Assembly: GCA_019633425.1 (NCBI GenBank)
Contig: WSUB01000081.1
Span: forward strand, 62,001-126,000
Source: Tulasnella sp. 424
Lineage: Eukaryota > Basidiomycota > Agaricomycetes > Cantharellales > Tulasnellaceae
Length of the DNA: 64,000 nt
Reading direction: 5' to 3'
Shown here: positions 44,306 to 55,950 of the stretch, piece by piece
Layout: each line of letters begins with the position of its first letter
Position numbering within the stretch: the stretch's first letter is position 1
Position numbers and translations under genes: made by a program
Notes under the pieces: model-generated
Told to the model about the DNA's origin: nothing
Database searches by the model: none
What the model saw: only the letters and a program-made list of their open reading frames with translations

Positions 44306-45259
44306 CTACACCGCTAGTCCCGCCCGGGTTGGCTCCCATCTAGTAGTAACACAGGTGGCAGGCTGCGTCCGTAGTCTGGCCTCCTCCTCCTCCTTTGCCA
44401 GTGCCTTCGCCTCTCTGGCGTCCCAAAGACGGTCCAACTCGCTGAGTGGTCGGGCTTGGGCTTTCTGGTGACCAGCTAGCGCCTCGACCAAACGATCTAT
44501 GGCGATTTGGCGGGCCTCGGCTTTAGAGTCGCGCTTGCCCACCAAACCGTCCACGGGAGGGACGATGCTGTTGTTGACCGTGGCATTGATCCCCTTGCTT
44601 CGATGAGTGTTGTGGCTTTCAGGTGGCGAGGTTATTATAATTGGCTTGCGGACCGCGGGCTTCTTCCTGGCTTTGCTGAGGTCTTCGGAGGGGCGAGGAG
44701 ATTGTTCGGGAGTGGGGGCACTGGGGGGATACTCCGAGTAGACTGTTGTAGGCGTGCTGATGGCTGAATGTGGCGGAGGATGGGGAGAAGAGTCCGCATC
44801 TGTGAGAGTTGGGCTAGGAAGGGCAGGTGTTGCCACGTCCGGTGAAGTGAGAGTTGCGTAGGGGTCATACGAATCGAAGTACTGGGTCGCAGTAGACAAA
44901 CGATAGACGAGAAGAAGAAAAGACGCCAGTAAGTTCAAGATGAGCCAAAGACAGTCGAATCGCATCGAAACATACGTCAGGTTCGAGGTAAATCTCGTGG
45001 TTAACGGTAGTAGCTTGTGAATACTGGTTCTGGCGCCCCTGCTCGAAAGCATCAGCATAGTTTTAGAAAAGGGTCGAATGACGGCGCAAGAACTCACCTG
45101 GGTCTTGAAGCCCGAAGGCCTCAACGCTTTGAGGACGCGTCCGAATGCGGACGGTTTCTTTTGACGTGTTGCGGGCACGGTGGGCTTGCTAGGTTGCGGG
45201 CCGGTCTTGCCAGTGTTAGACTTCTTGGCGGAGAAAGTGGAGAAAATGTTGAGGAACAT
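44306..45259 (-). CDS. Pro/Ser-rich protein of unknown function
   Basis: Exons on the minus strand: 45098-45259, 44976-45038, 44306-44881; 801 nt, 266 residues. Although the whole span is open in one frame, canonical GTGAGT and GTATGT donors with matching acceptors remove segments that would read as an odd hydrophobic insert, and exon 2 then joins cleanly (YLEPD to YFDSYDPY). The N-terminus is basic (SAKKSNTGKTGP, RQKKPSAFGRVLKAL), the middle is rich in Pro/Ser/Thr (SPPSAPTPEQSPRPS-like), and the C-terminus has a charged helix (ELDRLWDAREAKALAKEEEE). No domain recognised; likely disordered. It separates the two zinc-ribbon paralogues and reads in the same direction. Confidence 0.55.
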   Translation of the reverse strand: MFLNIFSTFSAKKSNTGKTGPQPSKPTVPATRQKKPSAFGRVLKALRPSGFKTQVSSCAVIRPFSKTMLMLSSRGARTSIHKLLPLTTRFTSNLTYVSMRFDCLWLILNLLASFLLLVYRLSTATQYFDSYDPYATLTSPDVATPALPSPTLTDADSSPHPPPHSAISTPTTVYSEYPPSAPTPEQSPRPSEDLSKARKKPAVRKPIIITSPPESHNTHRSKGINATVNNSIVPPVDGLVGKRDSKAEARQIAIDRLVEALAGHQKAQARPLSELDRLWDAREAKALAKEEEEARLRTQPATCVTTRWEPTRAGLAV

Positions 45260-46797
45260 TGTGAGAGAGGGTTTTAGAGCTGCGAAGGGCTACGGAGGAA
45301 GGCAAGATATCGAGTTGCGAGGGGCAAGGGGGCCAATCGAGTGCGGCAAAGAACGTCGGAAGTTGAGAGAGAAGATGAGCTCGAGAGAGCGGTTTTTATA
45401 TGCCAGTACCGCTTACGTCTCATGAGGGGCATTGGGCGACGATGGTGACTGTTCTTGTACTTGGACAGACGTGTTCACTATTCGTCCTCCGATTTCAATT
45501 GAGTCCCCAATTGAGTCTCTAAGCGAAGGACAAGGAAAAGCTTTAGCGCCGAGGCGCACCGTCGCGGCAAAGCAAAAGATGATCGAATGTGACATCATAT
45601 ATATATATTAAACTTTTAGACCTCGCCGCCGACTTCCCACTGCAAGGTTGCCGAATCCTGCGAGGGCAGGCCCACGGAGCGTCGCCCATCCTTCGATTTA
45701 CAGCTTAGACGTTTGCTTAGGCGTGCTGTAAGGCCCTCCAACTGGTTGTTTGGGTGTCTAGGGAGAACGTGGGTCAAAGGATCGACGCGGAAGAGACGTC
45801 ATCGGTTTTCTTGTCTATCTAGCAAAAAGGCCTTTTTTGGCTTTTCTATTCCCCAATTTAAAAGGACCACCGGCAACGTTCAGCCCATCACCTCCGAGCC
45901 AAGAAAGTTACACAGCCCCAAATTAGCTCTGCGGGCTTTTAAGCAGTAGCGTCCTTGCTCCTTCGCTGAGCCAGGCCCGAGCCCCGTCGCTCGTTTGCCC
46001 AGTTGAGCGTGTACCGCAATGCCGTGTGTCTGAAAGGGATTGAATGCACGCTTGGGGGATCGTGCGTTGACGCGTCGAGTGGTGTGTGCTGGGTGGGCCA
46101 AGGAAGGAACATTATCTGTAAACAACGGAGGCAATCATGTGTCCCCGTTTCCACCCCGGGCGTAGTGCCAACTTTTCCTCCGCTATTAGCTGAAGCGGAT
46201 CACGGAACCAACCGCGACAACGGTTTGCGCGCAATTTATCGGTGCGATCCTTTCTCCGAATCGGCATCATGAACCCTATTCCCCAGGCCTGCAGTCGCTC
46301 CGGCGGGCGCGACTCGATGCCGGCCGGAACAGCGTTCGAGCGCAGGACCGTATCGTTTGTATGCTGGCACAAAATGTTCTATCGCATTCAACGTTTCCTG
46401 AAGGTTTGACTGGAATAATAATCCAGTGCGGCTATCAGAACTGCTGGGGTAGAGCTAACAGTGAGGTTGCGTATATCGATATGTAGTTCACATAACAGCA
46501 AAAAGAACGCGTGGATAAGTAAACGCGTAAATAAAGTGGTACGACGAAGGGAACGGGCAAATGGTGAGGGGGAGGTGTTTAAGTCGGGACGAACACGGAA
46601 TCAGCAAGCGTGGAGTCTCGAGGCGAGATCAGGCTTCCCGGGGGCTGCATACGGCAGGCATCGCACGAAGTAATTATTCGGAAGGGGCAATAGTAAAAAG
46701 GTCAACAGTCCACAAGTGAGAGTGCGTGGATTACTGGGAGAAATGCGTGAGCAGCGGAACGCCAGCTTTAAAATGTTGCTTACCTGAATAATCCTCG
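45260..46797. other. Intergenic; no gene seen
   Basis: About 1.5 kb without a supported gene. Contains an (AT)n tract at about 45596-45610. The segment near 46600-46760 resembles the 3' flank of paralogue 1 (about 41700-41940; shared 'ttactgggagaaatgcgt' and 'gaatcagcaa'), so the duplication that made the zinc-ribbon pair extended beyond the coding region. Confidence 0.45.
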
Positions 46798-48230
46798 TCA
46801 GTACGGGTGATAATCCCCGAACCACTCGTCGGCCTGCCGTTTCAAATCATCAACATCATCACCACTCAAATCATCATTCGAGTCCCAATCGGATCCGACT
46901 GGGTCAGAATCCGAGCTTTGCATCTCAACGTCGTCATCAGCAGCCTCGCCTTGGAGGTGACCTGACCCGCCGGGGTTGCTAACCCCCTGCTCTCCTTCAT
47001 GAAGCTTCTGGGAGGCCCAACGATCCCCGTCGTCGTATGAGTCCTCATCGGAGTCCTCGGCAGGCATATTGGCGATGGTTAAAGGAGGCTCGACAATCTT
47101 GGGTAAGTCTTCGGGGTCGATGTCCGACGGTTCATAGTCATCAAACCGGAGGACCGGAGATTCCGAGCTCGACACTTGCTTTCCTTTTTGTTCGCTCGGA
47201 CCTCGGTTCTCCTCGTCAGACACGTCACCCTCTTCGTCGCTGTCCTCGAATGCTATGGGATCGTACTCGGGGCGTTCTTCGATCGGCCTTGTGACCCAGA
47301 CATTCGAATTTTCTTCAGCGCGAACGGTCTCCCAAACAGCGTCGTCCGGAGAATGGCGAACGACGGCGTCGTCAAGCAGGTCTTCGATGAAAATAGATCC
47401 ATCCAGGTCGTCTACGTCCAACTTGATACGTCTGCCCAGCATAATTTTCCATTGGTCTCCAATCTTCATACCGGGGCCGGAGAATTGTTTATAGATTTCG
47501 TCGTCGGCCCATGCGATGATGCCTTCCTCATCATCAAAGGTCATTTGAAAGGTGGTGATCATCAAGCGAGTCGCGCCGCGCGCCAGAAGCGACCCGTACA
47601 TCTGGCGTGTACCGTTCCAGCCTCCAGGGAGGTTGTCTGTAGAGTCGACCTCCTGTAGAGGCGTAGAACCCCGAGGCTCGGGATATCGATCTGCATCAAC
47701 GTAGGGCTGCCAGGTGAAATGAGTATCTTCATCATCATTGTCACCCTGGAAATACAGTAAAGTTTGGCAAGCAAAATAGAGGACCCAGGTGCGAGACTGG
47801 ACATACGTCATAGTCTGCATACATTCTCCCGCACCCTTGGTTTTGACAAACTCGGCCGACCACTTCCCAAAGGCATTCGGTGCAACGCTCAACCTCATCA
47901 CCATCGTCCCATAAAGCCATTGGAAGCTCATAGTCATACAGTTCGTCGTCGCTGTTACTGTATATGTCGTCCCTGTCATTTTGAATCTGGACTCGAACCT
48001 TGGTCCTCAATGCTGCATTTTGTTCCATGAGTCTTGAGGAGCGCTACAGTAAGGTTCCATACCAGTCGATATGAATTTGAGCTCCACCAGGGAGAGTGGG
48101 AGTGACGTACTGCTCGCTCGCGTTGGTAGAGCTGCTTCCAATCGATGCTGTCCGGCTGAGGAGAGTTTTGGCCAGTGCTGTCATTTTGCTGTGCTGAGTT
48201 GATCGTGAGTGGTGGTGGAGTATGATACAT
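46798..48230 (-). CDS. Zinc-ribbon/acidic-tail protein, paralogue 2
   Basis: Exons on the minus strand: 48111-48230, 47807-48043, 46798-47745; 1305 nt, 434 residues. Close relative of the gene at 41922-43413 with the same three-exon core. It shares IDWKQLYQRERA, the Cys cluster ERCTECLWEVVGR then CQNQGCGR, IIAWADDEIYKQFSGPGM, WKIMLGRRIKLDVDDLDG, and a long acidic tail ending DEWFGDYHPY. Here the stop is in the third exon (TGA at 46798-46800); the donor that leads to a stop-only exon in paralogue 1 lies just downstream. The upstream frame stays open to 48374, but ATG 48230 fits paralogue 1's N-terminus better. Role unknown. Confidence 0.75.
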
Positions 48231-48581
48231 GTACAGCGTCAAAGACGAGCAAGATAGAGCTGCGAGATGAAAGGGGCGGAACGCGGTCGCTGATGGGAAA
48301 ATCAGGATTCGCGTTATCGCGTCGGCGTCGGAGTCCGAAACGCCTGAAATGTCCGAAACGCGCGCAAACGTCAAAATGTCATGGGGAGCAGATTGAAAAT
48401 CAAATTAATGACATGAAATTTTCTTAAGTCTAAAAAGCTGAGAACCGTGACAAAGACCAGAAATATTATGAGGAGGGAATAAGTGCAAATTGCGCATCTG
48501 CGAAATGTTGTGGGGGGTCGTATATCACATTGACGGGGAATAAAGTGGTGTTGGTTATTCGTCGTGGTTCATAGTTGTGTT

Positions 48582-51500
48582 TCATGCGGTTGGGGAGACT
48601 GGCTCAGGACCAGGGGCGCCTGCGGGATGGGCGGGCTCCGGCTCGGCAACTTCTTCAGCGGCGGGCTTTGCGGCAGCTGACTCGAGCTCCTTGATCCGGT
48701 CGTCTTTAGCCGCGAGTTTGGCTTGCAATTCTTCGATTTGCTTGAGAAGTTCATCGGACTGCGTGTAATTTTTATACGTCATTAAGAGGTGCAGGGTTCT
48801 AAAAGGAGGGAGAACGCACCTTGGAGATCGCTTCGGCAGCTTTGGATTCAGCGTCCTGAGCCTTGGTGCTCAACACATTGTTCTGAGCTTCAGCGTCGAC
48901 GGTCTTCGATTCTGCCTTTGCCAGCGCTTCTTTTGAGGAAGCGACTTCTGACCGAGCAGCTGCAAGCTACGGAACCAAGAAGACCATTGTTAGTTCAATG
49001 TCTCTATCATGCAAGATGAAGCGGTTCTCACTTCCTCGCTCGAAGCGGAGGCTCGCGATTCGGACTCCTTGAGCTGGTCTTGTAACGAGCTGACGGTAGT
49101 TTCGAGGCCTTTCACTTTATCATCAGCTTCAGCGGACTTCAAAGGCAACTTGTCAGTCCTCTCCATTGGAAACCCGAACACCGAAGACGCACCTTGGCCT
49201 TGATTTCCGACTCCGCCGCTTCAAGTTTCTGCGTCAACCCGCCCTTCTGCCCTTCTAGAGCAGACAATTTCGACTCGAGGTCTGCAACCTTTGAGTCCAA
49301 CTCTGTCTTCTGTGCGGCGTGGCCCTCGACTTCCTTTGTAAGGCGGGCCACCTCAGCGTCCAACCCAGCTTGCTTGGCCTCAGCCGCGTTGACTGAGCCC
49401 TCAAGCTCGGTTACCTGAACCAGGTCGAAAAGCGGTAAGCAGCGTGTCCGCGAAGCTTTTGATTTGCGCCAGACGAACCTTCGCAGTGCTCGCCTGGTGC
49501 GCAGTAGTCAACTCTTCCAAAGACTTGGCAATAGCAGCCTTCTCGGTTTCCGTAGCTGCCCGCTGATCATTGGCTGCATCGAGTTCGGACCGCACGGACT
49601 TGAGCTACATTGAGCAAGCGTATCAGTGTTAAGATCTCAGAGCATGGGATAGTGGACCTTGCTTACCTGTTCATCAGCCTGGGCAAGCCGCTCCTCGGAT
49701 GCTTTAATCTGATCAGCAACGGAAGCCTTCTCGGCTAACGCAGCAGCTGCGGCGGATTCGGCCTTCTCAACCGATGCACTCAAGTCGGAAACCTAAGAAA
49801 ACAATGGAACAGTCCTTGAGCACTTGATCTTGGGTTCAGCTTGTAACCATTAGTGCGAACCTTTGCTTCCAACGACTTCAGAGCTTCTTCTTTCTCGGCA
49901 ACTGTGCATTCCAGTGTAGACTTCTCGGTCTTGATCTGCTCCGCGTTCTGTCTCAACTCGTCGATCTCTTTCTGCCGGGCAACATGGTCCGACGATAATT
50001 GGTCATGTGTAGCACGCAACGACAAGAGCTCGGCGTCAAGAGAGGTAGACTACGAAGTGAAAGCGCGAAAAAGTTTCGAAGTTAGCCAAGCACGACGAAA
50101 CTGTACGATTCTCGCTAACCTTCTCAGACGCTTCCTTGATGTGACCATCCTTCTCGGTCACTTGGGCCGCAAGGGCGTCACGCTCAGTCACGACGGATGA
50201 GTGCTTAGCTTCCCACTCTGTGGTTTCCGATTGAAGAGTTGCAATCTGGGCTGCAAGGGCGTCTTTTTCGGTTTGCAATGAAACAATCTGCGAGGATACG
50301 GTGATCGGCTTAGGATCCCATCTATCATCAAATAGGCCATTTCGCACCTGATCTTTAGCGGTGGTGAGTTCAGAAGTTGCTGCATCGATTTGCTTCTGCA
50401 ACTCAGACTTGTCCGACTCGACTGATGCCGACTTGGCCGAGGTCGCGGCAAGATCTGCACGGACATCCGCAAGCTGGAAAAAGATAGGTCGGTCGGACCG
50501 AACGTAAATGCAATTATTACAAACGAAGCGCACCTCATCGCTGACAGTCTTGAGCTTGGCCTCTGCCTCCTCGACTTGAGTACGCAGAGTGACCTTCTCG
50601 CTTTCAGCAGCAGCCAAAGCAGCTTCGACAGCCACGACCTTCGTTTCGAAAGTAGCCTTTTCGGCACCGGTTGACTCGGCGCTGGACCGTGCAGCGTCGA
50701 GTTGAGATGTCAGATTCGCAATCTGACACGCGTCGAGTTAGCTCTGGCGCTCCAAGATGAAATAGGGGACGTATAGTACCTCCTCTTCGGCCTTCTTCCT
50801 CTCCTGTTCAACTTCAGTCGTACGAGCCGCCACCGAGGAGGTCAATTCAGCTTCACGGGCCTTGTACGCCTCAATTTGTCGCTCAGTCTCCTCCACCTAC
50901 ATCAAAAAAGTACTCTTAAGCGCAAGGTCGACCAGATAAGGGGGTCGGGAAAGGTCAAACCTTGGTCTGAAGCTCCTTCAGCCTCGCCTCACCCTCCTCA
51001 GCTTTCGAATCGGCCGAAGCCATCTTACTCCTCAACGCCACTAACTCGGCTTCTAGGGCCTTTGTCTCCCCAGCGATCTTTTCGACCTCTCCGGATTTAT
51101 CCAAATAGACTTGCTTCGAGCTTGCCAACTCCGCTTCCAAAGCCGTGATTTGAGCCAGAGAAGAGGTGGTCTGCAGCTCTGCAGACTTGATTTGCTCTTC
51201 CAAGGTAGCCTTGAGAGTTTCAAGGTCTGTTGCACGCGTTGTGGACGATTGCAGGGACGATTCAGCCGCGGATAACTGCGAGAGCAGGTAGTTTTAGCGG
51301 GCAATGCGTTGAGAGAACGAGCACGGAGTGAGTTTTACCTTCTCGGAAACTGATTTCAGCTCTTCCTCTACGGCATGAACCTTTTGGGTTAGTTCGGAGG
51401 CCTGAGACTGGTGGGTCGCGTGCTGCTCTTCTGCCGTCGATAACTTTTGGACTGTAGCAGCGAGTTCATCCTTGAGACGCGCCATCTGGAAAAATAAACG

Positions 51501-52570
51501 CGATCAGGGACGGAACGCATCGAGCTTGGTGCGCGCATTGTTATGTACCTCGGAAGCCGCCGCCTCCGCATCTCTGAGGGCCTTCTCTGTAGCAGTGGTG
51601 TTTTCACCCTTCGCGGCCTCTAGCTCGTGCTTTAATGACAGGTACTTCGTCTCAACAGCCGCGGAAGCAGCCTCGACAGATGCGACCTAGAGTAAACGAC
51701 TGGTATGAGGGGAAGGTGTTGCCTGGGGAAGATTCGAGGACACCTACCGTGGCCGTCAATGCTTCCACCTCAGCTTTGCTGTTCCGGAGAGAGGCTTCGA
51801 GTCCCTGCTTCTCGCCTTCGAAGGCTCGAATCTTCTCCCGAGTTTCGGAAAGTTGAGTTTGTAACGAGGCAATATCGCTATCCTTCTTGGCCAGCTGCGA
51901 AAGAGCAAGTTAGCAGTGGGTGACAAAGAAAGTTGGCAATAAGTTGTCCAGCTTACCTCCTCTGCTGAAGATGTCTGTCGCGACGCCAAGTCGGTTCTCA
52001 AGCCTTCAGCAGCTTCAAGGCTCTGACGAAGGGTCGCAGCCTCGGCCTCGAGGGAGCGCACTTGTGCGAGTGCAGGTTCTAATTTCGACTGGGCATCCTC
52101 GACTGCCTTTTTTGCGTCAGCCAATTCCTTTGCAGTCTTAGCAGCTTCGGCTGCCAATTTCTCCTCTAAATCACTGTTCTGGTTGTCTTTGCCGATAAGT
52201 TCTTGATATGCCTTCTCGTTCTGCTTGAGAGCAGCAGCGAGCTTTGTCTCACTTGATTCTTTTGCAGCGGTCGCTTGTTTGAGCTTCGTCTGCAAGTCGT
52301 CGAGCTGGGTCTGCAACTTGGTAGCCGAGGATTTGGCATCGACAAGGTCGGTCTCGAGCTGGGAGATCTGGTGGTAGACAATTACGCTATAGGGTCAGGT
52401 CTCCGAGGCAAGACCGGAACAATGACAAGGGACCTGGGTGCAGTACTCACGCGAGTTGCACTGTCTCCGACTACCTTCTTCCCTCCAGTCTGTCCCCACC
52501 AGTAAGCTGCAGCAACACTAACGGCTGCCACAGTTCCGAATGCAAGCTGTGTTGGGTCGAGTTCGTCCAT
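48582..52570 (-). CDS. Membrane-anchored long coiled-coil protein
   Basis: Seventeen exons on the minus strand: 52451-52570, 51957-52367, 51748-51894, 51549-51686, 51339-51485, 50961-51275, 50780-50896, 50534-50722, 50348-50473, 50120-50287, 49861-50049, 49667-49792, 49479-49604, 49193-49414, 49032-49136, 48820-48966, 48582-48758; 2970 nt, 989 residues. Exon 1 encodes a hydrophobic segment (LAFGTVAAVSVAAAYWWG) near the N-terminus, likely a membrane anchor. Nearly all the rest is a heptad-patterned coiled coil rich in Ala, Glu, Lys and Ser; the end is Pro/Ala-rich. All 16 introns are phase 0 and exon lengths follow a 7n or 7n+4 codon rule. Probably a tether or scaffold, kinectin- or golgin-like by layout only; no specific family is claimed. 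Confidence 0.75.
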
Positions 52571-53429
52571 TTTTTGCGCGGTGGGAGTAGCAGTTTGGGG
52601 GTGAGAGAGAGAGAGAAACGAAGATGGGAGCAAAGACGTGGACACGTGCGGTCCAAATCCAAATTTCGCAAGAACCGCTTACTCGATTCGCGAAGTCTCT
52701 TTGTTGCTTCATAATCGTTCTCGATACCACGTCGAAAGAACGGAATAAGACTACTTTGTGCCACTCGGTTGTTCAGTATCGCCTAGGCTGAATAAACCCA
52801 GTTGGTTGCGGCTTCAGAGGCTTCAAAGGCCCCAGGAACTTGCGGAGCCTTCGATGATGGCATTCGGTAACTGTTGTCTTTCCAGAAATCTCATCGCTCG
52901 ACTCACGCGTGTTCTCAGCGACGTCTCCCCGCTCTGATGCAGGTCGGTAAAACTAGACGAAAGGGTTGGTAGGCATACCACCGAATGGGGAACGACGGAG
53001 TAGGGCGATCCGCTCGAGTCCCCGGCATCGCGGTCCGAAGACTCGACTTCTTTCCCCAGCATGCAATACGGAATTCCAGATTCAGCGCGCCCCGGCTAGA
53101 ATTTGCATTAATTGGTGTCTTCTATGGTCTGTATACTACGGTGCTGGTGTAACGACCGGTCCAGTCTGGTTTGTAGCAGTCGTCTTGGGCCCTTGCGTCG
53201 TCCACGTCCGGATACGAACCCAAAGACCATCGAAATTGGGATGTTCGGTGCTCGTCCGCGTTGACGAGTATAGAAAACTCGAATCGCCTGCTAAGCCGAG
53301 TCCCACTGACGAGCACTCTGTACCGTTCGCTTACGCGAGAACGCCTCTTCACGTGACTCATTTGTCTCCCAGGACCAACCACCCTGTTCCTACGCGTTAG
53401 TAGCTCCAACTTCGGTTCCAAGGGTTTAC
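52571..53429. other. Intergenic; no gene seen
   Basis: Upstream region of the coiled-coil gene, with a (GA)n tract at about 52595-52615 near its start, and the 5' flank of the GagB gene at 53430. No additional gene supported. Confidence 0.4.
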
Positions 53430-54694
53430 ATGGAAGGTCTGCTTTCTAAAACGCTTTCATCGCCGTTCTGAAAGCAAGGCCTTTAACCTTCTGCGTTTCC
53501 CTTCCAGACGATCATATCACCTTCGAAGGTCTCGATCCGACAGAATGCGAGCGCTTCATCCAACAGATTCGAAAGAAGGCCAGGGCAGCCAGTCGATCGA
53601 AAGATAACGACTGGATAATCGAATTGGTGTCCACTTGTATGATGGGCCCAGCGTTGAGATGGTACATCCAGCTGGATCCAGACGTAGCAGAAGATTGGGG
53701 CCGGTTGCAGAGAGCGATGATAGATAGGTGGCCAGCGAAGGAGGCTGGCGAGATAGCTGCAAGGCAAGGGTAATCTACCTACCTGATAGACTCCATGCAG
53801 TTGACACCAGGTGCCTTCCGATCAACATATGATAGTTCATCAATCCCAACGCCAGCAGCCGCCCCTGAGCCCACCCCTGAGCCACAATCCGACATCATTC
53901 CCTCGATGACAACATTAAGCCTCAACGCCGTTAAGACTGGATACATAAAAGTCAACTGTCCTGACTTGGGAGCCTTATACGTTTCAGCCACTCTATCCGA
54001 CGTGTCCGGCAAATTGGCATTTGGGACGTCCACGAGTCGATCGCAAGCTCTCCTTGTTCGGTTCACTCAAGAATGTACGCATCGTCCTCTCAGTATGGTT
54101 ATGCTGGTATGTGCTGGTAGGACCAACTTGGCTTGGATATTTGACCTCTAATACCTCGTTTAGAATCCACCGGATGGGTTTTCATACTTGGCTGTTGGGC
54201 AAGATACTCATGGAGCTCTCGGGGCTAAATCTACTCAGTAAGACCTGGTCTCTATCGTGACCCCCTTAAAGGTAGACATCCCTGACCGGCCCCATCCATC
54301 CAAATAGGTGGGGGTTATTGGTGACCTCTGACGGCAGGCGGTGCTGCTATCCTGCTGCCAGCGTTCGAACAGAGGTCTGGAGCGTATGCCCTTTAGATCA
54401 CTCTGTGCGTGCTCTCTGGAAGGCGGACGGGAGTGAGTCTCTCCTTAATCTTTGCATACGGTGCGCTAAGGCGGCACTTGAATTTTCGTTCCACAGGCGA
54501 ATACTTACTTTCTGCGTTGCTCTCTGTGACCACACGAAGACTTGTCTTCGTAAGCAACGTCGCCGCCTTTCGAGCGAAGTACCCCTACGCAACATACCTC
54601 GACGCCGTGAGTCTTGGTAGCATGTCAGAAAGTTTGATCGTGACTAATACGGAGACCAAACGCTACGCAGGAGCTTACATTCGAGGCGACGTAG
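53430..54694 (+). CDS. GagB family protein
   Basis: Exons 53430-53436, 53508-53769, 53836-54106, 54164-54237, 54308-54432, 54497-54606, 54671-54694; 873 nt, 290 residues, no internal stop. Exon 1 is 7 nt (ATGGAAG). Exon 2 has DDHITFEGLDPTECERFI, GPALRWYIQLDP and EDW. Exon 3 has a Pro/Ala linker and TGYIKVNCPD...ALLVRFTQE. Exon 4 has NPPDGFSYLAVGQD; exon 5 EVWSVCPLD...ALWKADG; exon 6 RLVFVSNVAAF; exon 7 ELTFEAT then a stop. It belongs to the same subfamily as the copies at 55117, 55951 and 57805, all in the same direction, forming a second cluster. Function unknown. Confidence 0.75.
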
Positions 54695-55116
54695 TAGTCC
54701 AAGCTCAATCTGGCCAAGACCGTTTCCTTCCTAGACCAATGTTTGCTATATGGCTATAATATATACCTCTGACGCGTCAACTGGCAACGGCGGGCTGAGT
54801 GTTGGGAAGGGTACGGGTACCACAACCAAGCCTCGGGATAGGTTTCCAAGTCGAATTGCGACGGCGGAACCGGAATTTACATTGAACTCAGCGATCTAAC
54901 GTGGTTCGCCGCTATGGCCACGATTATCCAGTCTCGCACCTTCTCGGTTGAAACTTGGCATCTAGATTAAATGGGTCCTTTCATTAGAAGCATGAGCGGA
55001 ACTGAATCTCGTGGGTGTTGCACCTCACGTGATCCACTTGTTCCTGGTGTCGCGTGTTTGATATGTCCCAGAGGCCCTGGCTTTTTGTAGCCCAGAATTC
55101 GGTACCTATAGTAGGC
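54695..55116. other. Spacer between GagB copies
   Basis: No gene recognised. It separates the intact copy ending at 54694 from the deleted copy starting at 55117. Confidence 0.4.
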
Positions 55117-55585
55117 ATGGAAGGTCTGTTGCTTGAGAGTTTCTATTGCCCTCTTGAAGGAGAGGCGCTAACTTTCCACGTCTCCCTTCTAGACGACCAA
55201 ATCACCTTCGAAACCCCCCACCGACTAATCTCAACTATTTGACTATCACCAAGATCTTCTTGGGCCTCTCGGACCTGGATCTACTCAGTAAAGGCATAAC
55301 CTATATCCATGTCTCTCGAAAGGTCGACAGGATTTGAACGGCTGCCTCATGAACAAGGTCGGCGACTTTGACAGCCTCTGACAGCCTGTGAGGATGGTGG
55401 AGCTACCACAGAGTGACTACCGTTCGGACAATCTGGAGCGCATATCCGGTGGATGCCGGTATGTGTGTTGTCGGGAATGAGGGCTGCAGTCAGTCAATCA
55501 GTCGCTTGATGTGAAACCCCTTCAGTCGCCACGGACAAAAAGGTCTTGACGTGACTTAGAGGGTTATATTCGAGGATATGTGGCG
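55117..55585 (+). pseudogene. GagB copy with large internal deletion
   Basis: Starts with the 7-nt exon ATGGAAG at 55117-55123 and a good acceptor at 55192. Exon 2 then breaks off after DDQITFE and reaches a stop at about 55238-55240. The sequence jumps to material like the end of exon 4 of the copy at 53430 (shared 'ggatctactcagtaa'), followed by degraded exon 5 and exon 7 traces ('ttatattcgagg' near 55563). Most of the gag domain and all of the GYIKV module are missing. Confidence 0.7.
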
Positions 55586-55950
55586 GTCCGTCAGGCACTA
55601 ATTTTATTAAATATCCAAAGTGCAATTTTGCCATTGTCTCGCAAGGTCTCCGGTGCCTCAGGGGCAAGCCTTGAAATACGTGTTACATCGGTGCACGAAA
55701 TTTGAGTGGTGCCGTACAAACCTGCTGAGACTTTTTAAGCAGTCGTTTGAATGTTCCTTTTACCAGTCTCTGGAATACGTGTTTAAGTAATGGGGACCGG
55801 GGTTAAAGTTCGTCTGGGTCGTGTTCGGGTTCTCGCGGAGAAAGCACGGTGTCTGAGGCATACCCCCGCAACCCGATATGATTCGATTAACCTCAGTCTA
55901 TACATTCACGATATTCCCGTCTAACGTCTCCCGCTCAGTCTGCCACATCC

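Noticed and set aside
44306..45259. Uninterrupted 317-codon ORF read as a single-exon gene with a membrane helix
   Set aside because: Canonical donors and acceptors remove two segments, including the hydrophobic stretch, and the spliced frame joins smoothly. The helix is probably translated intron.
49194..51923. Open frames on the plus strand across the coiled-coil gene
   Set aside because: Antisense shadows of repetitive Ala/Glu/Lys codons; the minus strand has consistent phase-0 splice sites.
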